From: Propionibacteriaceae bacterium
Lineage (GTDB): Bacteria; Actinomycetota; Actinomycetes; Propionibacteriales; Propionibacteriaceae
Reading direction: 5' to 3'
Length of the DNA: 15,287 bases
Assembly: GCA_030528545.1 (NCBI GenBank)
Contig: JAUMYR010000061.1
Location: 1 to 15,287 of the forward strand
The notes below the pieces were generated by a model. It was not told the DNA's origin. It searched no databases and was given only the letters and a program-made list of their open reading frames with translations. Positions 1 through 7,050 of this stretch are shown in pieces (within the stretch, counting starts at the first letter, position 1; each line of letters starts with the position of its first letter). The position numbers and the translations under genes were made by a program.

Positions 1-239
1 TATTCATCCCCAATAGTGCGCTTGCCGTGATGCTGCTGGCCGGTCTGTTGCTCGGTGTGATGGTGGGTGTCTTGACCGCTGGTCTTGGCTATGCGATGTC
101 GGGAGGCAAGCGGGATTTCAACTCAGTCCGCCACACCGTGGCGATGAAGTATGAGCTGCTCGCCGAGCACAACGTCGTGGCCAAGGCCCGTGAGCTGCTG
201 GCTCAAGAGCCCGGAACCCGTGCGGCGATGTTCCAGTGA
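1..239 (+). CDS. General stress protein, membrane, C-terminal part (5' truncated by window)
   Basis: The reading frame is open from base 3 and ends at TGA 237-239, so the gene starts upstream of the window. The visible part begins with a hydrophobic stretch rich in Gly spaced like a glycine zipper (LLLGVMVGVLTAGLGYAM). A soluble tail follows, with KRDFNSV and a VAKARELLA helix. This arrangement (a Gly-rich membrane hairpin, then a G(K/R)RDF motif and a short alpha/beta tail) is typical of the C-terminus of actinobacterial 'general stress protein' membrane proteins with an N-terminal YflT/GSP17M-like domain, which is not visible here. Internal GTG/ATG codons at 27-32 could be mistaken for a start, but the frame continues upstream with sensible residues. 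The stop overlaps the GTG start of the methyltransferase (GTGA), which implies co-translation. Molecular function is unknown. Confidence 0.6.
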   Translation, partial: FIPNSALAVMLLAGLLLGVMVGVLTAGLGYAMSGGKRDFNSVRHTVAMKYELLAEHNVVAKARELLAQEPGTRAAMFQ

Positions 240-844
240 GCGTCGAGTATTGGAATCAGCGGTATTCCCACCCGAACTATGTTTACGGCTACCGGCCCAA
301 TGATTTCCTGAAGCAGCAGGCGCTGTTGCTGCGTCCGTCTTCCCGGGTCCTGTGTCTGGCCGATGGGGAGGGGCGTAATGGGGTCTGGCTGGCTGGGCAG
401 GGTCATCGCGTGACCAGCGTCGACTGGTCTGGGGCCGGAGTGGACAAGGCTCTCGCGCTCGCCGCCGAGAGGGGCGTAGAGATTGACGCGCAGCTGGGTG
501 ACCTCGCCGAATGGGTGAACTCCGATGCCGCGGCGGGTCCCTGGGACGCGCTGGTGGTGATCTTCCCGCACCTGCCTGGGCCCATGCGGCGGCTGATCGC
601 TCATGCGCTGACGCCCCGCATGGGTGCGAGGGGGCTATTGCTGATGGAGGAGTTCACGCCGGGCCAGCTGTCGCTCAGTTCCGGCGGGCCAGATGACGAA
701 TCGGTGCTGATGACCCGGGAACGGGTACTTGCCGAGTGGCCGGGCTGGCGCCTCGACGTGCGTCTGAACGAGCGAAGAATCTTCGAGGGCATGGCACATC
801 AAGGGTTGTGCAGCGTGGTCCAAGTGCTCGGCCAGCTGAACTGA
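236..844 (+). CDS. Class I SAM-dependent methyltransferase, TehB-like
   Basis: This 202-residue protein has the Rossmann methyltransferase layout of TehB-like (tellurite-resistance-type) enzymes. The N-terminus YWNQRY...YGYRPNDFL is the usual lead-in of this subgroup. Motif I is VLCLADGEGRN (residues 38-48), the glycine-rich SAM-binding loop. Asp63 in VTSVDWS would bind the ribose hydroxyls, and GDL (88-90) is motif III. WDALVVIFPHLP (103-114) is the post-motif strand. The length is normal and there is no signal or membrane segment, so it is cytoplasmic. The GTG start is chosen because it overlaps the preceding stop by four bases and keeps the whole conserved N-terminus. Substrate is unknown: family members act on tellurite/selenite, thiols or other small molecules. 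A hairpin over the stop codon probably ends the transcript. Confidence 0.85.
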   Translation: MSVEYWNQRYSHPNYVYGYRPNDFLKQQALLLRPSSRVLCLADGEGRNGVWLAGQGHRVTSVDWSGAGVDKALALAAERGVEIDAQLGDLAEWVNSDAAAGPWDALVVIFPHLPGPMRRLIAHALTPRMGARGLLLMEEFTPGQLSLSSGGPDDESVLMTRERVLAEWPGWRLDVRLNERRIFEGMAHQGLCSVVQVLGQLN

Positions 845-862
845 ATCCGGCTTCAGCCTGGC
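831..862 (+). terminator. Hairpin at the end of the methyltransferase gene, possible terminator
   Basis: GCCAGCTGAA (831-840) pairs with TTCAGCCTGGC (852-862), apart from one bulged base, around an 11-nt loop that contains the methyltransferase stop codon. There is no T-run after it, which is common for actinobacterial terminators. It lies between the methyltransferase and the tetR promoter region, so it probably separates two transcription units. Confidence 0.4.
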
Positions 863-880
863 AGAAACACGACGGAGGTC

Positions 881-914
881 TGAACGCTTGTATAGTATAT
901 TGAATGTGAGTTCA
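881..914 (+). promoter_or_regulatory. tetR promoter and possible operator
   Basis: This short AT-rich patch stands out in very GC-rich DNA. It holds TATAGT (891-896), a good -10 hexamer. The half-sites TGAAC (881-885) and GTTCA (910-914) are symmetric about it, with TATA-G-TATA near the centre. A TetR repressor bound here would cover its own promoter. No clear -35 box is visible. If TATAGT is the -10, transcription would start around 903-906, at or beside the in-frame GTG at 906. That conflicts with translation from TTG 888. Confidence 0.4.
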
Positions 915-1514
915 ACTGATCTGACCGCGTCGGCGCGGATCCGCCAAGCTGCACTCGAACTCTTCGGGCAGCAGGGTTTCGGCGCTACGACGATGCGCCA
1001 GATCGCCCAGCGAGCCGAGGTGTCTCTCGGACTCATCAACCACCACTTCGGCAGCAAGGAAGGACTCCGTAGCGCCTGCGACGAGTGGGTGCTCGACTAC
1101 TTCTTCCGGGAGAAGATGCTGGTCGTGGCCTCAGGCTCGCTGCCGGAACTGCGGCGTTACATAGCCGAGCGTCCCGCCATCGCCCCGATGCTGGCCTACC
1201 TGACCCGCGCGCTGCGAGACGGTGGGCCCGTCGCCGATTCCGTCTTCGACGCCCTGGCATCGCTCACCCGCGACCTGAGCCGCGAGGGCGTGAAGGCCGG
1301 AAGGATGACGCCGGGCCAGGACGAGGAAGGCCGGGCGGCGCTGCTGGTCGCCTACGGCGCCGGGGTGTTGCTCCTCGCAGACCAGGTCGCGCGCCATCTC
1401 GGTGGGACCGACCTCATGGACCCGCAGGTCCAGGCCCGCTATGCGCGGGTCAGTTTGGAGATATTCACTGGCGGCATCATGGCTGAGGATGCCTTCAGCG
1501 TCACGGAGGAATGA
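888..1514 (+). CDS. TetR-family transcriptional regulator
   Basis: This 208-residue protein is a repressor of the TetR type. The N-terminal helix RIRQAALELFGQQGF (about 18-31) leads into the helix-turn-helix TTMRQIAQRAEVS...LINHHFGSKEGL (about 34-60), with the classic YxHF-like NHHF recognition-helix end. The helical remainder (about 65-200) would bind ligand and dimerise. The TTG at 888 has a GGAGG at 874-878, 9 nt upstream. GTG 906 is an alternative start if the mRNA is leaderless, and it would lose only six non-conserved residues. The gene sits 3 bp before an ABC ATPase gene and is co-directional with it, so it most likely represses its own operon and senses the exported compound. The three-gene order resembles mycobacterial Rv1219c-Rv1218c-Rv1217c. 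The ligand cannot be read from the sequence. Confidence 0.88.
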   Translation: MYSILNVSSTDLTASARIRQAALELFGQQGFGATTMRQIAQRAEVSLGLINHHFGSKEGLRSACDEWVLDYFFREKMLVVASGSLPELRRYIAERPAIAPMLAYLTRALRDGGPVADSVFDALASLTRDLSREGVKAGRMTPGQDEEGRAALLVAYGAGVLLLADQVARHLGGTDLMDPQVQARYARVSLEIFTGGIMAEDAFSVTEE

Positions 1515-1517
1515 ATC

Positions 1518-2396
1518 ATGGCAGCGATCGAGGTGAGAGGGCTCATCAAGAACTTCGGGCGAACGCGCGCCCTCGACGGGCTGGATCTCACGGTCGGGCA
1601 GGGGCAGGTGCACGGCTTCCTCGGTCCCAATGGAGCTGGTAAATCCACCACGATCCGGGTGCTGCTCGGCCTGCTCCGCGCGGATGCGGGCACGGTGCGC
1701 CTGCTCGGCGGCGACCCCTGGGCCGATGCCCCCAGCCTGCATCGCCGCCTCGCCTACGTCCCAGGCGACGTCAGCCTGTGGCCCAACCTGACCGGGGGTG
1801 AGGCCATCGACATCATCGGGGGCGCCAGGGGAGGGATCGACCGGGCCAGAAGAGACGAGCTCATCGAACGCTTCGATCTGGACCCGCGCAAGAAGGGGCG
1901 CTCCTATTCGAAGGGAAATAGGCAGAAAGTCGCGCTGATCGCCGCTCTGGCTGCGGATGTCGAGTTGCTGCTGCTGGACGAGCCGACTTCGGGCCTCGAC
2001 CCGCTTATGGAACGCACCTTCGCGGAGTGCATCAGGAGCGAGCGCGATCGCACGGTGCTGTTGAGCTCCCACATCCTGAGCGAGGTCGAGGCGCTGTGCG
2101 ACCACGTATCGATCATCAAGGCGGGCCGGATCGTCGAAACCGGGAGCCTCGAAGAGCTCCGTCACCTGCACCACACCCGGGTGGCGGCGGAGTTAGAGTC
2201 CGTTCCCGACCTATCGAGGGTTGCGGGAGTGAGCGAGGTTTCCGTGGCCGGTAACCGGATCGAGTTGTCGGTTGCCGCCGAGGCGATGCCCGCAGTGATG
2301 GAACTGCTGGCCTCATCAGGCATCCGTTCGCTGACGAGCGCGCCGCCATCCCTCGAAGAGCTATTCGTTTCCCATTACAGCAGGGCGGGGACATGA
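1518..2396 (+). CDS. ABC exporter ATP-binding protein
   Basis: This 292-residue nucleotide-binding subunit powers export through the permease encoded next. Walker A is GPNGAGKS (36-43) and Walker B is LLLLDEP (150-156). The D-loop is SGLD (158-161) and the switch His is H185 in SSH. The signature is SKGNRQK (131-137) in place of LSGGQ, as in DrrA/tetronasin-type exporters. The Q-loop region reads YVPGDVSLW, with Pro-Gly-Asp where most ATPases have Gln. The C-terminal 80 residues form the extra regulatory domain usual for this exporter group. The ATG at 1518 has GGAGGA (1505-1510) seven bases upstream and lies 3 bp after tetR. The stop overlaps the permease ATG by four bases. It is cytoplasmic and membrane-associated. 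Tetronasin or other lipophilic drugs are plausible substrates by family resemblance only. Confidence 0.92.
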   Translation: MAAIEVRGLIKNFGRTRALDGLDLTVGQGQVHGFLGPNGAGKSTTIRVLLGLLRADAGTVRLLGGDPWADAPSLHRRLAYVPGDVSLWPNLTGGEAIDIIGGARGGIDRARRDELIERFDLDPRKKGRSYSKGNRQKVALIAALAADVELLLLDEPTSGLDPLMERTFAECIRSERDRTVLLSSHILSEVEALCDHVSIIKAGRIVETGSLEELRHLHHTRVAAELESVPDLSRVAGVSEVSVAGNRIELSVAAEAMPAVMELLASSGIRSLTSAPPSLEELFVSHYSRAGT

Positions 2397-3997
2397 CCGG
2401 TTTCGGCGTTGTTTTCGGCCTAGCCTGGCGACGCAGCCGGGCTTTCTATCTATGGTGGCTCCTGGGCCTGGTGTGGCTCATGCCGCTGACGGTGCAGCAA
2501 TACGACCGGATCGTCTGGTCCGGTCCGCACCCCGAGATCATGCTGAACCTGCTCGCGGATAATCCCACGATGAGGGCGCTGCTTGGACCCCCATTCGATC
2601 TGCTGAGCCCGGGTGGATTTACGTTCTGGCGGGTCGGGATCTTCGTCGCGGTGGGAGCCGCGATGATGGCTGGGCTAGGCGTCGTGCGGGCAACGAGGGC
2701 CGATGAGGAGGCGGGACGCTGTGAGCTGATCCGGGCCGGTGCTCTGGCCCGGCATGCTCCGCTCGTGGCCGGGCTCGTGCTCGCACTGCTGGCCTGTGCC
2801 GCGCTGGCCCTACTCGTCGCGGTCTCGATGGTGGCCTTGGGAGAGGCCGTCGCCGGGTCCGTGGCGGCGGGCCTGGGGATTGGGCTGACCGGTGCGGTAT
2901 ATGCCGGTGTGGCAGCTGTCTTGTGTCAGGTCTTCGAGAGTGCGCGCACCGTGCGGGCATGGACTCTCGGGATCTTTCTGGGAGGTTCCTTCCTCGCCCG
3001 GGCGCTGATCGATGGGATGGGTGCCCAGTCCTTCGTCCAGCCGCTGCAATGGGCCGTTCCGCTGCAATGGGCGGCGCTGGTAAGGCCCTACGCGGGTGAG
3101 CGGTGGGAGGTGCTCGTCCTACCCGCCGGGCTGACTCTGGTCCTCACCGGGTTAGCCTTGCTGCTGGAGGACCGGCGCGACCACGGAGCCGGACTGATGC
3201 CCGCCCGGGGTGGGCCCGCCACAGCCGGGCCCTGGATGAGCCGTGGACTAGGGCTGGCGTGGCGCCTGCAACGCCTAGGAATCGTCGGATGGCTCGCCGG
3301 GCTCGGCGTCTCCGCGTTGGGGCTCGGCTACCTTGCCAGAATGATGGAGCAGGTCTTGGCCGAGAACCCCCGTTTCGTGGAGATGATGCGCCTCCTCGGC
3401 GGTGGCTCACAGCAGTTTCGGGAGGCCTACCTGATCTCAATGAGGGGTTTGATGGCAGTGGTGGTCGCCATCTTCGCGGCACAACTGCTTTCCCGTGCGC
3501 GTTTGGAGGAATCCCAGGGCCGCCTCGAACTGTTGCTGTCGACGGCTTTGCCGCGCGCCCGGTTCCTGGGTGGTCATGTGGTGCTGTCCCTGATCGCCTC
3601 CGGCATCGGCTTCCTTGGGGTCGGGATGCTGTTGGCCCTGCCCGAGGCGCTGCGTTCCGGGAAGCTGTCCGAGATCTGGGACAGCCTCGCCGCGGTGGGG
3701 GTGCTCTACGCCGGTGTGGTCCTCATCGTCGGGCTCGTGACTAGCCTGATTGGCTGGGCACCGCGGTGGATGCCCGTGGCCTGGCTGGTCCTGTGCTGGT
3801 CGGTGGTCGCGGTCTGGATCGGACCGCTGTTTTCGCTGCCGGGATGGCTGGTCGAGATGAGCCCTTGGGGCTATCTGCCACAACTGCCTGGGGAAGACAT
3901 GTCCTGGCCCCCGGTGCTGATTCAGACGCTCGCCGCCGTCGGCCTGATCCTCCTGGGATGGGCAGGCTACCGGCGGCGGGACATCCCCGACAGCTGA
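2393..3997 (+). CDS. ABC exporter permease, internally duplicated, about 12 TM
   Basis: This 534-residue protein is almost entirely hydrophobic, with about 12 predicted membrane helices. It is the membrane partner of the ATPase, whose stop codon it overlaps (ATGA). The two halves look like a tandem duplication. [15 protein letters not shown] near residue 5 matches [18 protein letters not shown] near residue 290. [16 protein letters not shown] (about 103-120) matches [18 protein letters not shown] (about 368-387). Each half has six TM segments, so one polypeptide could replace the homodimer of simpler DrrB-type permeases. The same large size is known for Rv1217c/TnrB3-like tetronasin exporter permeases. 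A strong hairpin lies 10 bp after the stop, so the operon ends here. Confidence 0.85.
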   Translation: MTGFGVVFGLAWRRSRAFYLWWLLGLVWLMPLTVQQYDRIVWSGPHPEIMLNLLADNPTMRALLGPPFDLLSPGGFTFWRVGIFVAVGAAMMAGLGVVRATRADEEAGRCELIRAGALARHAPLVAGLVLALLACAALALLVAVSMVALGEAVAGSVAAGLGIGLTGAVYAGVAAVLCQVFESARTVRAWTLGIFLGGSFLARALIDGMGAQSFVQPLQWAVPLQWAALVRPYAGERWEVLVLPAGLTLVLTGLALLLEDRRDHGAGLMPARGGPATAGPWMSRGLGLAWRLQRLGIVGWLAGLGVSALGLGYLARMMEQVLAENPRFVEMMRLLGGGSQQFREAYLISMRGLMAVVVAIFAAQLLSRARLEESQGRLELLLSTALPRARFLGGHVVLSLIASGIGFLGVGMLLALPEALRSGKLSEIWDSLAAVGVLYAGVVLIVGLVTSLIGWAPRWMPVAWLVLCWSVVAVWIGPLFSLPGWLVEMSPWGYLPQLPGEDMSWPPVLIQTLAAVGLILLGWAGYRRRDIPDS

Positions 3998-4006
3998 GCC
4001 TTGGGC

Positions 4007-4058
4007 GGTGACCACGGCCCGGCCGAACCGCGGCTGGCTCTGCCGGGCCGTGGTGACC
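4007..4058 (+). terminator. Strong stem-loop after the ABC exporter operon
   Basis: Bases 4007-4023 (GGTGACCACGGCCCGGC) pair with 4042-4058 (GCCGGGCCGTGGTGACC). This is a 17-bp stem with one mismatch (4010/4055) and an 18-nt loop. It begins 10 bp after the permease stop. There is no T-run, but GC-rich stems of this kind are the usual terminator form in high-GC actinobacteria. Confidence 0.7.
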
Positions 4059-4511
4059 CGCTCGGCTTCGCTCGTGGGGCCACGATGTCACTGCGGCGAT
4101 ATCCGTCGGCGAAATGGTTTGCCCAGGCGCTCCCGTGGGGTGAGGGCCTCCTGGGCCGAGCTAGCGCCTCGACGGTGGCTGTCCAGGGATTTCCCGAGGG
4201 CTCTGGGTCGCGGCCTCCTGGCAGCGGTGGCCGGGGCTGTCCCTGGGGCGATCCTGGGTTCCGCGCTGCCCATGGGATGGGTAGTTCTCCCCGGTGCCCT
4301 CCGCGCAACTGGCCCGGCGCCCGGATCGCCCCATGGGTAAGGTCTCAATCCCAGGCCACCGCTGGCTGGCTGCCAAGAGGGGTGGAGCCCTAGGTGATTT
4401 CCTGGAACGGCCCCGCGGTATTCTCTGGCCCGGCGGGACGGTTCAAAGGCGGCTCTGGGGTGGGCCCGGTGGGCCGAATCAATAGGCCGGATAGTCCGGG
4501 CAATGATGCTT

Positions 4512-4530
4512 GGCAAGGACCAGCCTTGCC
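4512..4530 (+). terminator. Perfect 7-bp hairpin, terminator-like
   Basis: GGCAAGG (4512-4518) and CCTTGCC (4524-4530) form a perfect stem with the 5-nt loop ACCAG, followed by TTGTGG. It could end a short transcript within the intergenic region, or form part of a structured RNA leading into the polysaccharide operon. The T-run is too weak for a firm call. Confidence 0.35.
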
Positions 4531-4721
4531 TTGTGGCCGCAGCGTTGCGAGCGGTTTCAATCGAGACGGCCGCCAGGGCCAAGATATTGTCTGAGTCGCC
4601 GCGAAGGCGCCAAAAAATCGCGGAATCCTTCGCCGTCGTAGGAAACACCGCTAACCACTTTAACATGGACCAGATTAGCGAATCGGGGGTCACCTTCGTC
4701 CTACTGGGGCCGGTGTGAGCC

Positions 4722-4805
4722 GACTCCCCGAAGTGGCCCGTTGCCCTCCTAAGCTGCCGACAGAACGGAGCCGGGAAAACCGGCCTTCACGAGTCTTGGG
4801 GAATC
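4722..4805 (+). promoter_or_regulatory. Structured 5' leader of the polysaccharide operon (possible cis-acting RNA)
   Basis: The arms 4722-4733 (GACTCCCCGAAG) and 4795-4805 (CTTGGGGAATC) pair with one mismatch and one bulge, closing a domain of about 84 nt. Inside it, CCGTT (4738-4742) pairs with AACGG (4764-4768) around a 21-nt loop. GCCGG (4770-4774) pairs with GCCGG's complement at 4780-4784 around GAAAA. The outcome would be a three-way junction ending 14 nt before the ATG. CTCC (4805-4808) can also pair with the GGAG Shine-Dalgarno (4814-4817). It does not match the conserved cores of c-di-GMP-I, c-di-GMP-II, cobalamin, TPP or ydaO riboswitches as I remember them. Pairing was found by eye only. 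Confidence 0.3.
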
Positions 4806-4819
4806 TCCGGGGGGGAGCG

Positions 4820-7030
4820 ATGACAAGAATCGTCTTTGACTATGCGCGTGTCAACAGGCGGGTGCGCCTTTTGGCTATGGTGGCGGCCGCGTCGGTGCTG
4901 GCGATGCCGGTGCAGGCGTTACCGGCTAGCGCCGCAGCGGTACCAGCGGATGTCGCGTTGAACATCCTTGTGCTCGACGATGGTTCGCCCTCTACCGCGG
5001 CGATCAAGGAGCGGCTGTCGGCGGAAGGGCAGCACTACACCGAGGTCGACCTGGCCGCGAGCGGAAGGCAGAACATCACGAGTGAGTTCCTCGTCGATGT
5101 GGATCGTAGAGGCGCCCATGGCAAGTATTCGGGCATCGTCGTGCCCAATGAGGCGCCGCCCCAGCTGTCCGCGCAGGAGCAAGGCATCCTTGAGGCCTAT
5201 GCCGCCGGTTTCAAGGTGCGCACGGTTCTGGCCTACACCTGGGCCCATCCGGGGGTAGGTCTCAACTACGCTGGCGAAACGGGATACACGGGCCCGGTCG
5301 ACGGGATGAAGGCCTCGGTGACCTCTGCGGGTGCCGCCGATGCGTTCAGCTATCTGCGTGGTGTGCCCTTCGACGACATCTCGCCCGATGTCTCAGAATC
5401 CTACGGTTACCTGGCGACCCCGGCACCCGCGACGGCCGAGTCCTCCTTCACTCCGCTGCTCACGGCACCGATCCCCGGTACCCAGGAACAAGGGTCACTG
5501 ATTGGGGTTCACTCTCACAAGGGTCAAGAGCGCCTGGTGCTGACCTTCTCGGCCAACAAATATCAGAACCATTGGCGTACTCTGTCACACGGCGTGGTGC
5601 GCTGGCTGACCCGCGGTATCTCGACGAGCTTCAACAGGAATTACCTCAGCGTTCACATCGACGATGTCTTCGAAAACGACGCGCTGTGGAGCGAGGAAGG
5701 CAACTGCACGATTGGCGACGGCTGTGATTTGACCGCCTACCCGCCGGACGCTCCGGGGGCCACGAGCCGGATGGTTCCCTCCGACGTGGATCGGCTGGTG
5801 AACTGGCAGCGGGCGAGTGGGGTCAAACTGGAGATGGTCTATAACGGTAACGGTGCCGCTCGGCACCGGGCCGAGTTCGGATCTGACCCCCTGGAGGACG
5901 CGCTGCTTGCCCGGAAGCGGGACCTGCGCTGGGTCAACCACACCTGGTCTCATCCCTACCTGGGCTGTATCCAGAACGAGGCGGTCTCACCGTGGCAGTG
6001 CGTCCGGGACGCCGAGGGACGCATCCAATACGCGAGCGGACTCACCATCCACAACGAGATCGTCACCAACTCGTGGTACGCGCTGCGCAAGAAACTTCCA
6101 AACTATGACTATGGGGTGCTGGTCACGGGAGAGCATTCTGGTCTGAAATCGTTGCCCCAGATGGAAAATGACAACCCAAACCTGGCCCGAGTGCTGAACT
6201 ACGATCGAATCGACTGGATCGCCTCAGACGCTTCGCGTGAAAAAGACATCCGCAAGATTGGCCGGGCAACCACCGTGCCTCGCTATCCGATGAACATTTA
6301 CTATAATAACGAAACCAAGGCCCAGGCGGTTGACGAGTATAACTGGATTTATACATCGGAAGCCGATGGCGGCTCAGGTTTGTGTGAGCGTCATCCCGAC
6401 ATCATGACCTGTATCAAGCCATTGGATAAGCCTGCGGGATTCGATTCTTACATTGTTCCGATTGAGGCGAGGATCGCGCTCAGCCATCTGCTCAGCAACG
6501 ACCCGCGTCCCCACTACGCGCATCAGTCAAATCTCGCCGCCGATGGGATTCTCTATCCCGTGCTGGATAGTGTCCTCAGCCAGTATCGGGAGTCCTTCGC
6601 CGATAGTGCGCCGGTAATCAATCCGACGATGCGTGAGGCCGGTATCCAGCTGGAGCGGCAGGCGAAGTGGGCAAAGGCCAAAGGCAAGGTCGTGGGCAAG
6701 GTGAGCGGCTCGAAGGTGAGGTTGCACAATACCTCGGGAAGCAGGGTCACGGTACCGGTGACCATGCCAGCTGGGACGCGTCAGGCGCGCAGTGGCTTCG
6801 GTGAGTCCTATGGTGGGGAGTCCTCCGCCTGGGTGGATTTCCGGCGTGGCCAGCAGCGCACTTATAACCTCGCCGCTGAGTCCGGGTTCGCGACATCGGT
6901 GGTCTGGCCGCCTGTCCTGCCAGTGCAAGAGCAGATTCCGGCCCTTCGTAAAGCCACGGCTCCGGCGGTATTGGATCCCAAGAACGAAGCAGACATTGCG
7001 GTGCTGGAGGCCGCCGATGCAGCCGCCTAG
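4820..7030 (+). CDS. Secreted Agd3-like exopolysaccharide deacetylase (CE18-type)
   Basis: This 736-residue exported protein resembles fungal Agd3, which deacetylates GalNAc in galactosaminogalactan. A signal peptide is clear: Arg-rich start, hydrophobic LLAMVAAASVLAM (17-29), and an ASA-A cleavage site near 39. Residues about 45-265 form an N-terminal alpha/beta and beta-rich part, corresponding to the carbohydrate-binding region of Agd3. The deacetylase core follows. HIDD (279-282) gives the metal and catalytic Asp, NHTWSHP (373-379) the two metal His, then YPMNIYYN (489-496) and PHYAHQSN (564-571) near the active site. Residues about 625-700 look like a C-terminal beta-sandwich. ATG 4820 is chosen because the signal peptide starts there. 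An in-frame GTG at 4715 would add 35 polar residues inside the leader structure. The Shine-Dalgarno GGAG is unusually close (2 nt). It is the first gene of a five-gene operon whose other members are a polymerase-like GT and two glycosidases of polygalactosamine families. Exact substrate is inferred. Confidence 0.8.
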   Translation: MTRIVFDYARVNRRVRLLAMVAAASVLAMPVQALPASAAAVPADVALNILVLDDGSPSTAAIKERLSAEGQHYTEVDLAASGRQNITSEFLVDVDRRGAHGKYSGIVVPNEAPPQLSAQEQGILEAYAAGFKVRTVLAYTWAHPGVGLNYAGETGYTGPVDGMKASVTSAGAADAFSYLRGVPFDDISPDVSESYGYLATPAPATAESSFTPLLTAPIPGTQEQGSLIGVHSHKGQERLVLTFSANKYQNHWRTLSHGVVRWLTRGISTSFNRNYLSVHIDDVFENDALWSEEGNCTIGDGCDLTAYPPDAPGATSRMVPSDVDRLVNWQRASGVKLEMVYNGNGAARHRAEFGSDPLEDALLARKRDLRWVNHTWSHPYLGCIQNEAVSPWQCVRDAEGRIQYASGLTIHNEIVTNSWYALRKKLPNYDYGVLVTGEHSGLKSLPQMENDNPNLARVLNYDRIDWIASDASREKDIRKIGRATTVPRYPMNIYYNNETKAQAVDEYNWIYTSEADGGSGLCERHPDIMTCIKPLDKPAGFDSYIVPIEARIALSHLLSNDPRPHYAHQSNLAADGILYPVLDSVLSQYRESFADSAPVINPTMREAGIQLERQAKWAKAKGKVVGKVSGSKVRLHNTSGSRVTVPVTMPAGTRQARSGFGESYGGESSAWVDFRRGQQRTYNLAAESGFATSVVWPPVLPVQEQIPALRKATAPAVLDPKNEADIAVLEAADAAA

Positions 7031-7050
7031 GTCAGTTAGCGGGAGGAGAC

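Larger units (their letters stand above)
4059..4819. other. Long intergenic region, hairpin-rich, no convincing gene
   Basis: These roughly 760 bp lie between the exporter terminator and the polysaccharide operon. All frames give low-complexity or unfamiliar peptides without a good ribosome site, so I call no gene. It contains an 11-bp inverted repeat, TGGGGCGATCC (4244-4254) and GGATCGCCCCA (4323-4333), and two CCCATGGG palindromes near 4269 and 4331. It also contains hairpins at 4487-4499 and 4512-4530 and a structured leader at 4722-4805. AT content rises between about 4580 and 4680, where a promoter for the downstream operon might lie, but I find no convincing -35/-10 pair. A stretch at 4200-4310 could encode a Gly/Ala/Leu-rich helix in one frame and may be a decayed membrane-protein fragment. 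Confidence 0.5.

Noticed and set aside
1131..2174. 347-codon minus-strand frame opposite tetR and the ABC ATPase gene
   Set aside because: It is antisense to two clearly conserved genes, and its product shows no known motif.
4008..4340. 110-codon plus-strand frame with a hydrophobic Gly/Ala/Leu stretch
   Set aside because: It starts within the terminator hairpin, has no ribosome site and an Arg-rich unfamiliar N-terminus. At most it is a decayed fragment.
4554..4567. GTTTCAATCGAGAC, similar to the end of some CRISPR repeats
   Set aside because: Only one copy. The loosely similar GTCTCAATCCC near 4342 is not regularly spaced, and there are no spacers or cas genes.
4088..4693. 201-codon open frame on the minus strand in the intergenic region
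   Set aside because: The product is Pro/Arg/Ala low complexity with no recognisable motif, and the frame is open because of high GC.
4722..4805. A known c-di-GMP, cobalamin or ydaO riboswitch
   Set aside because: The conserved core sequences of these classes, as I remember them, are absent. Only the general fold is suggestive.
4715..4819. GTG start 35 codons upstream for the deacetylase
   Set aside because: It would place a polar Arg-rich extension before a clear signal peptide and lies in the structured leader.
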